30,084 bases of DNA, taken from a virus. Position numbers and translations under genes: made by a program. Numbering within the stretch: the stretch's first letter is position 1; each line of letters starts with the position of its first letter. This document shows positions 21,261 to 28,789 of the stretch, piece by piece. The notes under the pieces are model-generated. The model was not told where the DNA came from, did not search any database, and saw only the letters and a program-made list of their open reading frames with translations. The stretch spans positions 1-30,084 of the IMG/VR virus record IMGVR_UViG_3300020051_000587; one strand, given 5' to 3'.

Positions 21261-21383
21261 ATGCAGATAACATACAAAGGATATTGCGCTCTGGGTGGCG
21301 CATCTAATCCAAGACTTTACTCACGAACTGTGTATTTGGGTAAACACTATATGCACACCGCTTATTACTTGATGGGGTACTAA
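21261..21383 (+). CDS. Small protein, 40 residues
   Basis: A short gene behind the 21198 promoter with a GAGAGAGA ribosome site. The product (MQITYKGYCALGGASNPRLY, then RTVYLGKHYMHTAYYLMGY) is basic and tyrosine-rich; seven of 40 residues are tyrosine. Not recognised. Its stop is one base before the ATG of the peptidase gene, which supports translation as a leader gene of that unit. Confidence 0.6.
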   Translation: MQITYKGYCALGGASNPRLYSRTVYLGKHYMHTAYYLMGY

Positions 21384-21384
21384 T

Positions 21385-21795
21385 ATGTATAGTATTGAAG
21401 GTCGTCACGCTAAACCAGAAATCGTTGCGGAGTACGTTATCCGTCTTATGCAAGCTTTGAAGATTCACCGATTCACCGCCAAACATATCACCGTCAAGTT
21501 CAAGTCTGAACTACCTGACTATGCTCAGGGACTTTGTGAGGGTGATAAAGATTACGCCTACATTCAGATAGGTAAGTTCGACCAAACCTTTCTTCAACAG
21601 ATGCAAGCACTGGCCCACGAGATGGTACATGCTCGTCAGTTCCTTCGTGGTCAATTGAGTGCTGAAGGTGTGTGGAAGTGGAAGGGTCGCAATGCTGACA
21701 ACTACGCTTACACTAACCAACCTTGGGAAAAAGAAGCCTACCGTCTCGAACGTGAATTGTTCCTTGATTGTTTCCCGTTTGAGAAGATGGTGTAA
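21385..21795 (+). CDS. Zinc metallopeptidase-like protein (SprT-like, HExxH)
   Basis: A 136-residue protein with an HExxH zinc site, LAHEMVHARQFLRG (H78, E79, H82), followed by a second acidic cluster PWEKEAYRLERELF, where a downstream glutamate could be the third ligand. This layout is close to small SprT/ImmA-like peptidases of phages. Such proteins may cut a repressor, a host defence factor or DNA-bound proteins; the target is unknown. It belongs to the 21198 promoter unit, and a second HExxH protein follows under its own promoter. Confidence 0.8.
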   Translation: MYSIEGRHAKPEIVAEYVIRLMQALKIHRFTAKHITVKFKSELPDYAQGLCEGDKDYAYIQIGKFDQTFLQQMQALAHEMVHARQFLRGQLSAEGVWKWKGRNADNYAYTNQPWEKEAYRLERELFLDCFPFEKMV

Positions 21796-21803
21796 TTTAG
21801 GGG

Positions 21804-21832
21804 TTGCCGATTGTTGTTTTGTGTGATATAAT
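21804..21832 (+). promoter_or_regulatory. Sigma70-type promoter cassette
   Basis: TTGCCG (21804-21809), 17-base spacer, TATAAT (21827-21832). The leader to the ATG at 21871 has GAGAATGAGAAGAGAGAGGTG, with GAGAGAGG as the ribosome site. This copy lacks the upstream A/T inverted repeat. Confidence 0.8.
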
Positions 21833-21870
21833 ACTTGTATTGAGAATGAGAAGAGAGAGGTGATTATATA

Positions 21871-22470
21871 ATGGAACAGTGGAAATTGCGTTACCAAACC
21901 TATCTGTTGAAACACGAAGCAAAACAGAATCGTGGTGCAAAGTATTCTCGTGATACTGAGAAGACCAAGACCTATAAAGCGGAGTGGTCATTCCAATCTA
22001 GTGCAGAGATTCCTGACTTCAAAGACCTTAAAGAAGCGCAGAACTTTGCAAAGAAACTCTACAAGAGTAAGACGTGGATTAAATTGTGGCAGAAATCTAT
22101 TGAGAATGATGTTGGTAAAATCTTTAACGGACAACCTCAAGTAGTTGGTATGTCACGTAAGAGTAAAACCATGGCGGGATACACCAACGGTACTACCGTT
22201 ACACTTTGTCCTGTTACTGGAATGAATAAGTATGTACTGTTACATGAACTTGCACACTGTCTCGGACACATGCATCACGGACGTTCGTTCCGTCAATGCG
22301 TCCTGAGTCTGGTTGGTGCATTCATGGGTGCGAAAGAAAAGAAAATTCTGAAGGCGGAATTTAAGAAACGTAAACTCGCTTGTGGCGAGGCACGTAAACC
22401 AATGACCTATGAACAGTGGGTCTCTTCTGTAAGACGTATGGAGAAAATGCGAAATGAAAATGAAAATTGA
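21871..22470 (+). CDS. Putative zinc metallohydrolase (HExxH...H, TIGR04338-like)
   Basis: A 199-residue protein with a full zinc signature: LLHELAHCLGHMHHGRSFRQ, giving H125, E126, H129 and a third His at 135 or 136 six or seven residues later, as in metzincin-like or M48-type small peptidases. The first 90 residues are basic and helical (YLLKHEAKQNRGAKYSRDTEK), which could bind nucleic acid. The pattern recalls the TIGR04338 family of putative metallohydrolases found in phages and actinobacteria. It differs from the peptidase before it in sequence around the site, so the two are not recent duplicates. Substrate unknown. Confidence 0.8.
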   Translation: MEQWKLRYQTYLLKHEAKQNRGAKYSRDTEKTKTYKAEWSFQSSAEIPDFKDLKEAQNFAKKLYKSKTWIKLWQKSIENDVGKIFNGQPQVVGMSRKSKTMAGYTNGTTVTLCPVTGMNKYVLLHELAHCLGHMHHGRSFRQCVLSLVGAFMGAKEKKILKAEFKKRKLACGEARKPMTYEQWVSSVRRMEKMRNENEN

Positions 22471-22705
22471 AATTGATAGTAGTGCTTGGTTCACCGAGAA
22501 GGGTGTAGAAGTGACAACCTTTATCGGAAACTGTGATGAGCCTGTCGTGGAAATAACAGAATTGTATAAAGATTTGATTGATAAGGAACTTGATGCACAT
22601 CGATTCCCCGATGGGACGATTGACGAGAGGGCCGAAGATTTTGTCTTAGCGCTTGAGTCAGCGGCCGCTTATGCGAGGAAAGAATTGGAGTTCAGACGTG
22701 GTTAA
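22454..22705 (+). CDS. Hypothetical protein, 83 residues
   Basis: Not recognised. It overlaps the metallohydrolase gene by 17 bases and starts with ATGAAAATG. Acidic; two strands (KIEIDSSAWFTEKGVEVTTF and PVVEITELY) precede a long helix (ERAEDFVLALESAAAYARKE). Cytosolic by look. Its last codons hold the ribosome site of the next gene. Confidence 0.7.
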   Translation: MKMKIEIDSSAWFTEKGVEVTTFIGNCDEPVVEITELYKDLIDKELDAHRFPDGTIDERAEDFVLALESAAAYARKELEFRRG

Positions 22706-22997
22706 AGAAGTACCGACACTCGAAGAAATTGAAAACAGTAATCGTTGGCAGAAGTCAGCTACACCTAAACAAGACCTTAGTTGGTACATAAAGTGGGTAG
22801 CGTCCGTCTTGATACTTGCTGGAATGTCTATTCGAGGACTTGAAGGATTTCAGTTGTGGGACTTGACAATTTCTGCGGCAGGTGTTACTCTATGGTTATG
22901 GGTAAGTATATTATGGAAAGACCGTGCATTGATTGTTGTGAACAGTGTTGGTCTATTATTATTGATTCGCAACCTTATTGGAGCATTGAATGTTTGA
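22698..22997 (+). CDS. Membrane protein with three helices, GTG start
   Basis: Ninety-nine residues. The GTG at 22698 is chosen because GGAG lies exactly 7 bases upstream; a TTG at 22653 or ATG at 22671 would lie further inside the preceding gene with no ribosome site. A 30-residue soluble start (VKEVPTLEEIENSNRWQKSA) is followed by three membrane segments: WYIKWVASVLILAGMSI, LTISAAGVTLWLWVSILW and ALIVVNSVGLLLLIRNLIG. Not recognised by name; similar short proteins with the WYIKW and SILWKDRALI patterns occur in marine T4-like phages as I recall. Overlaps the gene before by 8 bases and the nuclease gene after by 8. Confidence 0.75.
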   Translation: MVKEVPTLEEIENSNRWQKSATPKQDLSWYIKWVASVLILAGMSIRGLEGFQLWDLTISAAGVTLWLWVSILWKDRALIVVNSVGLLLLIRNLIGALNV

Positions 22998-23667
22998 ACA
23001 TGAGAACATAGAACTGACTGAAATGGATGCAGTCACAACCGAAACTGGTCGTAAATACAGGACACCAGACGGGATTGACCTACCATCTATTACAACAGTA
23101 CTGTCTATTCTGTCTCGTGATTCTATTGCGAAGTGGCGTAAACGTGTGGGTGAGGAGGAGGCAAACCGTGTCTCTACCCGTGCCTCTGGTCGTGGTACAC
23201 GTGTTCACGAAATCTGTGAAAAGTATGTGGACAATGACCCCGATTATAAAGAAGGTTATACACCCGATATCATTGAGTCATTCATGCAGTTACAACCTAT
23301 CTTGGATGAACGTCTGACTAAGGTCTATGCACAAGAAGCGCCTCTCTACTCCACCCATCTTGGGGTGGCAGGTCGTGTTGACTGTGTTGGTATCTTTGAT
23401 GGTAAACTATCCATCATCGACTACAAGACCTCTATGAAACCTAAGAAACTAGAATGGGTCAAGAACTACTTCATGCAAGAAGCTGGTTATGCTGTAATGT
23501 GGGAAGAACGTACAGGAATGCCGATTACTCAATTGGTTACCATCATCTCTGTTGATAACAGTGAACCTCAAGTGTTTATTGAACACCGTGACAACTGGGT
23601 GAATACTTTGCGAAATACCATAGAAAAATACAACGAGGAGCAAAATTCGACTTCCATTTTGTTATAA
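22990..23667 (+). CDS. PD-(D/E)XK nuclease (RecB/Cas4-like phage exonuclease)
   Basis: A 225-residue nuclease. The core motif is GVAGRVDCVGIFDGKLSIIDYKTS with D131, D144 and K146 as the metal-binding and catalytic residues; the helix before it holds RGTRVHEICEKY with the His seen in RecB-type nucleases, and a QEAGYAVMWEERTG helix follows with the usual Q-x-x-x-Y. This is the plan of RecB-family exonucleases in phages, likely in recombination or host DNA breakdown. It closes the early-type region; the late motif at 23663 overlaps its last codons. Confidence 0.9.
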   Translation: MFEHENIELTEMDAVTTETGRKYRTPDGIDLPSITTVLSILSRDSIAKWRKRVGEEEANRVSTRASGRGTRVHEICEKYVDNDPDYKEGYTPDIIESFMQLQPILDERLTKVYAQEAPLYSTHLGVAGRVDCVGIFDGKLSIIDYKTSMKPKKLEWVKNYFMQEAGYAVMWEERTGMPITQLVTIISVDNSEPQVFIEHRDNWVNTLRNTIEKYNEEQNSTSILL

Positions 23668-23680
23668 ATAGTGGTATAAT
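23663..23680 (+). promoter_or_regulatory. Late promoter motif overlapping a sigma70 -10 box
   Basis: An exact TATAAATA (23663-23670) is followed by TATAAT (23675-23680). A weak -35 (TTCCAT, 23652-23657) is 17 bases before the latter. T4 geometry gives a late start near 23676 and a 31-base leader to the ATG at 23707. It marks the switch from early-type to late-type genes. Confidence 0.6.
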
Positions 23681-23706
23681 ACACTTTTATAACTTATGGG
23701 ATATCG

Positions 23707-24999
23707 ATGTTACAGTTTAGTCAACTCAACGAAACTTCCTTAACTTTTGGGGAAATTGTGCGTCCTGATAGGGCGTATCGTGCTGACCTATTCATTACGA
23801 AATACAAATCTGGAGAACCCTTTGAGACTACTGGTGGTGATAAGGTAGTTCTTCAGTATGACCCCTCAGTAGAAAAGGCAATTCGCACTGGAAATAGTAA
23901 AGGTCTACCTACCAAAGCACTCAAGACTCTGGATGGCCAAGAACTTACGTTCGGTAAACTAAAGAAGACCGCAGAGTTTGGTGGTGGTCGTGGTTCTGGT
24001 GGTGGTTCAGATAACACTCGTGCAACCGAATCCGCACAATGTGTTTATGCACAATTGATGTGGGACAACCCCAATACAAAATTCTCTCCTGACGAACTCA
24101 AGTCTGCATTCCAGAAAACAAATACCGATGCCAAGTTAGACGAGATTCTACTGAATGATGACCAGTGGATTGCATCATCTATTAACGGTGCAAGGATTCT
24201 TCATAAAGTATTGAAGAAGAAACAGTATACATGGCATCGTGGTTCACAGTGGGTTTCTAAACTTGAAGAAGTATTCAAGAAACTCAATAGTGAAGAGAAA
24301 CTATTCAGTAACGTAAATAAATGGACTCCCGCAGATATCTGGGCAGTCGCTCGTGGTGCAGAAAACAAATACAACATTCATGGTGCAAAAAGTTTCTCAG
24401 AACTTAACAATGAACTCTTGAAAGCATATGCCGCTCGTGATATAATGGGTATATCACTCAAGAAGATTGGGAAGAAACCTAAATTGTCACAAGTAAATTT
24501 CCGTGCGCCATTCGTACCACCCAAATTTATCAAACAAACCTTCGGTAAGAAGAACTTCTATGGTGCAAAGGACGGATACTTGTACGGGTCTGGTGGATTC
24601 CAGATTCAGTTCCGTACCTTTCCAACCTTCCAATGTGAGATTGTTGGTAAGAAAGCGAAACATGGTAAGGTGTCCTATGGTGGTATCAGTGATGCAATGA
24701 AAGATGCAACTGGTAGACCCCTGACAAATAAAAAGGTTGTTGAACAGATGTTGAAGAACAAACCCGATATGTTCTATGATAACTTCTGGAAAAACTATTC
24801 AATGACTAGTGAGAAAGATAGTAAAGAAACTCTCATGGCAAATCTACAGAAGAAAGACTTTGAGTGGAACGTATCTAAGTACATGGTATTGGAACTATTT
24901 ACTGCAATCAAAGGTCGGGAACAACAAGTACTGGACTACCTAGTTCGTATCGCAAAGTCACAAACAAAGAACTCCGCTGTTCACTTGAAGGTGTCGTAA
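23707..24999 (+). CDS. Conserved phage protein of unknown function, 430 residues
   Basis: First gene of the probable late block. Not recognised by name. A 90-residue beta-rich start is followed by a glycine-rich linker (FGGGRGSGGGSDNTRATESA), then a long, basic, aromatic-rich helical region (AQCVYAQLMWDNP, WHRGSQWVSKLEEVFKKL, WTPADIWAVARG). The combination of a T-x-S-A-Q-C segment after a Gly-rich loop occurs in other marine T4-like phage proteins as far as I recall. No signal peptide or membrane segment. It could be a DNA-binding enzyme or a virion protein; the sequence alone does not decide. The next gene starts on its stop codon (TAATG). Confidence 0.75.
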   Translation: MLQFSQLNETSLTFGEIVRPDRAYRADLFITKYKSGEPFETTGGDKVVLQYDPSVEKAIRTGNSKGLPTKALKTLDGQELTFGKLKKTAEFGGGRGSGGGSDNTRATESAQCVYAQLMWDNPNTKFSPDELKSAFQKTNTDAKLDEILLNDDQWIASSINGARILHKVLKKKQYTWHRGSQWVSKLEEVFKKLNSEEKLFSNVNKWTPADIWAVARGAENKYNIHGAKSFSELNNELLKAYAARDIMGISLKKIGKKPKLSQVNFRAPFVPPKFIKQTFGKKNFYGAKDGYLYGSGGFQIQFRTFPTFQCEIVGKKAKHGKVSYGGISDAMKDATGRPLTNKKVVEQMLKNKPDMFYDNFWKNYSMTSEKDSKETLMANLQKKDFEWNVSKYMVLELFTAIKGREQQVLDYLVRIAKSQTKNSAVHLKVS

Positions 25000-26219
25000 T
25001 GAATTTTAATGATTTTATAACAGAACAGAAGAATACTCACATGACCCATATTGAGGATAAGGTTCTCTATGGGGGTGTGAATGGTACACGTCAAGCAATC
25101 AATGCACTACGTGAACTCCGTGATATGTTAGCTGGACAAACTGACTCTAAACTGTCAACCAAGTGGGACGGTGCTCCCGCAGTCTTCTGTGGTCAAGACC
25201 CTAGTGACGGGAATTTCTTTGTTGCGAAGAAAGGTATCTTTGCAAAGAATCCTAAAATCTATAAATCTGCACAAGAGATTGACGCAGACATGTCGGGTGA
25301 CCTTGCAGACAAGATGAAACTTGCATTGAAACATTTACCAGAACTTGGTATCAAGGGTGTGATTCAAGGGGACTTCTTGTTTTCAAAACCAGACGTTAGT
25401 ACCGATACCATTGATGGTCAGAAGTACACAACCTTTCACCCCAACACTATCATCTATGCAGTACCCTATGACCAAGCTGATGCAATCCGTAAGGCAAAGA
25501 TTGGTATCGTCTGGCACACTACATATACGGGTAAAGACTTTGAGTCGATGAAAGCATCATATGGTGTAGACGTGTCGAAATTTAAGAGTTCTGTAAACGT
25601 ATGGTCACAGGACGCAATGTTGCGTGACGTGTCTGGTGCGACCATGAACAAGAAAGAAACCGCAGAGGTAACCAAACATTTGTCCGATGCGGGTAAGATA
25701 TTCAACAAGATATCTGGTTCCACCTTACGTGAGTTAGAACGTAATCAAAACCTTGCTCAACTTATTGAACAGTACAATAACACTTTTGTGCGGCAACAAA
25801 TGGTCATTTCTAACACTAATGCACACGTAACAGGTTTAATCAAGTGGTTGAATGATAAGTTTCAGAAAGAAGCTGACAAACGTAGTACCGAAAAGGGTAA
25901 AATGGTTCAGTTTAAGAAACTAGAAGAGTTGATGAAGTTCTTCTCTACAAGAAACAAAAAGAATCTAGTTGCAATGTTTGATTTGCAAAAAAATATTGTT
26001 CTTGCAAAACTAAAACTTATAAATAAACTTAATAGCATAAGTTCAATTGACTCTTTCGTCCAGACCAAAAAAGGTTATAAGGTTAAGACGGGAGCTGAAG
26101 GATTTGTCGCTATTGATAAACTAGGTGGTGATGCGGTCAAGTTGGTTGACCGTCTAGAATTTTCGTATAATAACTTCAGTCCAGATATACTGAAGGGATG
26201 GGATAAACCAAAGAGGTAA
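24999..26219 (+). CDS. Ligase-like protein with a KxDG nucleotidyl-transfer motif
   Basis: A 406-residue protein. The segment LSTKWDGAPAVFCG carries K55-W-D57-G58, which fits motif I (K-x-D-G) of the covalent nucleotidyltransferases: DNA ligases, RNA ligases and capping enzymes, in which the lysine takes up AMP or GMP. A matching strand IKGVIQGDFLFSKP, about 70 residues on, could be motif III/IIIa, and TIIYAVPYD or KIGIVWHTTYT could be motif IV. The carboxyl half is helical and basic (KHLSDAGKIFNKISG, KFQKEADKRSTEKGK) with no ligase OB domain seen. Reading: an RNA- or DNA-ligase-like enzyme of the late block, moderate certainty. A TATAAATA match at 26018 lies inside it. Confidence 0.62.
   Translation: MNFNDFITEQKNTHMTHIEDKVLYGGVNGTRQAINALRELRDMLAGQTDSKLSTKWDGAPAVFCGQDPSDGNFFVAKKGIFAKNPKIYKSAQEIDADMSGDLADKMKLALKHLPELGIKGVIQGDFLFSKPDVSTDTIDGQKYTTFHPNTIIYAVPYDQADAIRKAKIGIVWHTTYTGKDFESMKASYGVDVSKFKSSVNVWSQDAMLRDVSGATMNKKETAEVTKHLSDAGKIFNKISGSTLRELERNQNLAQLIEQYNNTFVRQQMVISNTNAHVTGLIKWLNDKFQKEADKRSTEKGKMVQFKKLEELMKFFSTRNKKNLVAMFDLQKNIVLAKLKLINKLNSISSIDSFVQTKKGYKVKTGAEGFVAIDKLGGDAVKLVDRLEFSYNNFSPDILKGWDKPKR
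26018..26025 (+). promoter_or_regulatory. Possible internal late motif TATAAATA
   Basis: An exact match inside the ligase-like gene, about 200 bases before the next start. T4 late promoters do occur inside genes, but a single 8-base match in A/T-rich coding sequence may be chance. Confidence 0.25.
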
Positions 26220-26222
26220 ACT

Positions 26223-26705
26223 ATGGCTAAACCAATGAGCCTAAAAACATTTCTAAATGTGGACTACACTCAGACGGGTGATGAGTACCAAGCAACCAAT
26301 GCAAAGAAGCGTAAGCGTGATATTGGGGCTGGAACTGACGCTGAGTATTCTTCAACGAATCCGCCTACAAAAGACGAGGCACTAACTTTACAACAACGTA
26401 TGAAGTTATCTCGTTCTCTCAAAAAGAACAAAGCAAAAATTGCTATGGGTCGCAAACGTGCTGCCCGTAAAGTCGCTGATGTTGACACTTTAAAAAAACG
26501 TGCAAAGAAACAAGCACGTATGCAATTCTTTAAAAAAGTCACTAAGGGTGTGGATAAGGGTGAAATGTCAATGGGTCGCAGAGCGTCCATTGAGAAACGC
26601 CTAGATAAGATGAAACCCAAGATTGATAAACTCGCAAAGAAATTACTTCCGAAGGTTCGTAAAGGTGAACTTGAACGGAAGAGAGGTGGAAACAAAAGTG
26701 ATTAA
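26223..26705 (+). CDS. Very basic phage protein, 160 residues
   Basis: Lysine and arginine make up close to a third of the chain. A polar, Thr/Asp-containing start (DEYQATNAKKRKRDIGAGTD) is followed by long basic helices (LQQRMKLSRSLKKNKAKIAM, GRKRAARKVADVDTLKKRAK). Proteins with this R-M-K-x-S/A-R-x-x-K-K-N-K-A-K-I pattern are conserved in marine T4-like phages as I recall, without a known function. A DNA-condensing, prohead-core or internal virion role would fit the charge, but is inference. It overlaps the nucleotidyltransferase gene by 8 bases. Confidence 0.8.
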   Translation: MAKPMSLKTFLNVDYTQTGDEYQATNAKKRKRDIGAGTDAEYSSTNPPTKDEALTLQQRMKLSRSLKKNKAKIAMGRKRAARKVADVDTLKKRAKKQARMQFFKKVTKGVDKGEMSMGRRASIEKRLDKMKPKIDKLAKKLLPKVRKGELERKRGGNKSD

Positions 26706-28569
26706 AGATTTTAAATCCTATCTAGTCGAAGAGGCTAAAGAGGTTTATTTTACGTTTGGTAGAATGAATCCGCCTACGATTGGCCATGGAAAAGTATTAG
26801 ATACCATTGCACAAAAGGCCAAGGGGGCAGACTGGAAGGTCTATGTCTCTCAGTCTACTGGTGCAAAAGACCCACTATCATATTCTGACAAAGTAAAACA
26901 CCTACGTAAGATGTTTCCGAAACATGGTCGTAACATCATGGTCGATAAGGGTGTGAAGAGCGTATTCGATATTGCTGCCAAGTTGTATGACCAAGGATAC
27001 AAGAAAATCACTATGGTAGTCGGAGAAGACCGTCTACGTGAGTTTGATGTCCTGTTGAATAAGTATAATGGTAAGAAAGCACGTCACGGATTCTATAACT
27101 TCGAGTCTATCAATGTTGTGTCGGCTGGTCGTAGAGACCCTGATGCCGAAGGTGTGGAAGGTATGTCTGCGTCCAAACAACGTGCCAATGCCAAAGAGAA
27201 CGATTACCAATCATTCACACAGGGTGTTCCGAAAGGAATGTCTGACCGTGATACTCGTAGATTGTTTAATGATGTTCGTAAAGGTTTAGGTCTCAAGGAA
27301 GAGCATTCTTTTAAACGCCACATCGAACTACCTAAAGTCTCTGACCTGAGAGAACAATTCGTTAAAGGTGAGTTGTTCGAACTGGGTGATACTGTTGTTA
27401 TCAAAGAAAGTGATGAGGTTGGTACAGTATCAGTCCTTGGCGCTAACTATGTCATCGTAGAATGTGGTGACCGTAAAATCCGTAAGTGGTTAGACGCAGT
27501 AGAGTTGGTAGAGAAAAAGGCAGTCCAAGACCCTGATATCAAAGACAAGGAAGGTACTCAACCTAAGAAGTACTATGCAGGTTTAGAGAAGTCTACCAAG
27601 AGTAAGCGTGATGCACATTTCAAGAAACATGGTAAGAAGGCAGACGATGATGATTCCGCCTATAAACCCGCTCCTGGCGATAAGACAGCAAAAACGAAAC
27701 CATCCAAGTACACCAAGCAGTTCAAGGACATGTATGACGAAGACTGTTGGGACGGTTATAAACAAGTCGGTATGAAGAAGAAGGGGAACAAGACTGTTCA
27801 GACCGAAGATGTGTCACAACAAGAACTTAATGACCTAGAGAAATTCGCAGACAGACTCCTCAACAAGTTCGATGTCGATATTGAATTCACAAGGCATTTC
27901 GCTGACCGTATGAATGACAAACGTAACAAACCCGCAATCACTGTGGCAGAGTTACAACGTCTGTTCAAGAAGATGGCCCAGAACAAGGGTAAGAAGATTA
28001 AGAAACACGGTAACAGTGAAGCTATTCTCAAGGACATGCAGTCCGACCTAAATCTGCCTGTGGTTATCAACTGGAAGAACGGTGAGTTCGAAGTTGTTAA
28101 CAAAACAATAATGCGTAAGAAGGCATTCAAGTCACCTGACCCAGAACTCAAGTATGAAGGTATGGCATTCGACAAACTGAAGTCTATGACTGTCGGTAAG
28201 AAACAGTATCAAGACGCATTACAAGCCCTGAAGAAACTACTTGCACGTAAGAAAAAAGAGAGTGGTGGTAAACTAAGACACTCTACCCACTACTACGCCA
28301 TGCAGATTGCCAAAACCTATAACAACATGAATGATAAAGTACTTCATAAAATGTTGGGTGAAGAAAGTGGTGCAGGCGAAGAAGGTACGGATAAACTTCT
28401 GAAGAAGTATAAAAAAGATACTCCGATGGAAGAAGACGCAGTTCAAGATGCAAAAGACCGTATCAAACGTGAGAAAGAACAAGATAAGAAGAAACACGAT
28501 TCACTACTTGACCGTGCCAGACTTGCACGTGCAAGAACAAAAAATAGAAATACTAGACCCAATGAATAA
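26698..28569 (+). CDS. Cytidylyltransferase-like nucleotidyltransferase fused to a possible nuclease-like domain
   Basis: A 623-residue fusion. The GTG at 26698 is preferred because GAGAGGTGG lies about 7 bases upstream; an ATG at 26623 is inside the preceding gene. Residues 10-180 form a nucleotidyltransferase Rossmann domain: YFTFGRMNPPTIGHGKVL with the T27-x-G-H30 motif, and GMSASKQR (S157, S159, R162) as the ISSTxxR-like motif. Residues 220-265 form a small beta domain (FELGDTVVIKESDEVGTVSV). Residues 385-480 (DIEFTRHFADRMNDKRNKPA... NGEFEVVNKTIMRKKAFK) resemble toxin-type BECR nuclease domains seen in phage polyvalent proteins; this is a tentative fold guess. The end is helical and very charged. 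Confidence 0.8.
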   Translation: MIKDFKSYLVEEAKEVYFTFGRMNPPTIGHGKVLDTIAQKAKGADWKVYVSQSTGAKDPLSYSDKVKHLRKMFPKHGRNIMVDKGVKSVFDIAAKLYDQGYKKITMVVGEDRLREFDVLLNKYNGKKARHGFYNFESINVVSAGRRDPDAEGVEGMSASKQRANAKENDYQSFTQGVPKGMSDRDTRRLFNDVRKGLGLKEEHSFKRHIELPKVSDLREQFVKGELFELGDTVVIKESDEVGTVSVLGANYVIVECGDRKIRKWLDAVELVEKKAVQDPDIKDKEGTQPKKYYAGLEKSTKSKRDAHFKKHGKKADDDDSAYKPAPGDKTAKTKPSKYTKQFKDMYDEDCWDGYKQVGMKKKGNKTVQTEDVSQQELNDLEKFADRLLNKFDVDIEFTRHFADRMNDKRNKPAITVAELQRLFKKMAQNKGKKIKKHGNSEAILKDMQSDLNLPVVINWKNGEFEVVNKTIMRKKAFKSPDPELKYEGMAFDKLKSMTVGKKQYQDALQALKKLLARKKKESGGKLRHSTHYYAMQIAKTYNNMNDKVLHKMLGEESGAGEEGTDKLLKKYKKDTPMEEDAVQDAKDRIKREKEQDKKKHDSLLDRARLARARTKNRNTRPNE

Positions 28570-28789
28570 ATTCAATCAACATATTGAAGAAGGTGCGTTG
28601 GCTGATAAGTCCAAGAAGTCTGGTATATCTGTCGATACATTAAGAAAGGTTTATAATCGTGGTGTTGCAGCATGGAAGACTGGTCACAGACCAGGCACTA
28701 CTCCCCAACAATGGGGATATGCTCGTGTTAATGCCTTCATAGTAAAAAAGAAAAAAGGTGGTCTGAACCACGATAAGGATTTAGCGTAA
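28562..28789 (+). CDS. DUF5824-type small protein
   Basis: Seventy-five residues. The ATG at 28562 overlaps the nucleotidyltransferase gene by 8 bases; longer in-frame extensions run inside that gene. The block ISVDTLRKVYNRGVAAWKTG followed by RPGTTPQQWGYARVNAFI is the pattern I associate with DUF5824, a short domain repeated across marine phage proteins, often as part of larger head-region proteins. Function is unknown. The stop overlaps the next start by one base. Confidence 0.82.
   Translation: MNKFNQHIEEGALADKSKKSGISVDTLRKVYNRGVAAWKTGHRPGTTPQQWGYARVNAFIVKKKKGGLNHDKDLA

Noticed and set aside
26270-26695. Minus-strand open frame of 141 codons
   Set aside because: Antisense shadow of the very Lys/Arg-rich gene at 26223; the Phe/Leu/Ser-rich product is what reversed AAA/AAG/CGT codons give.
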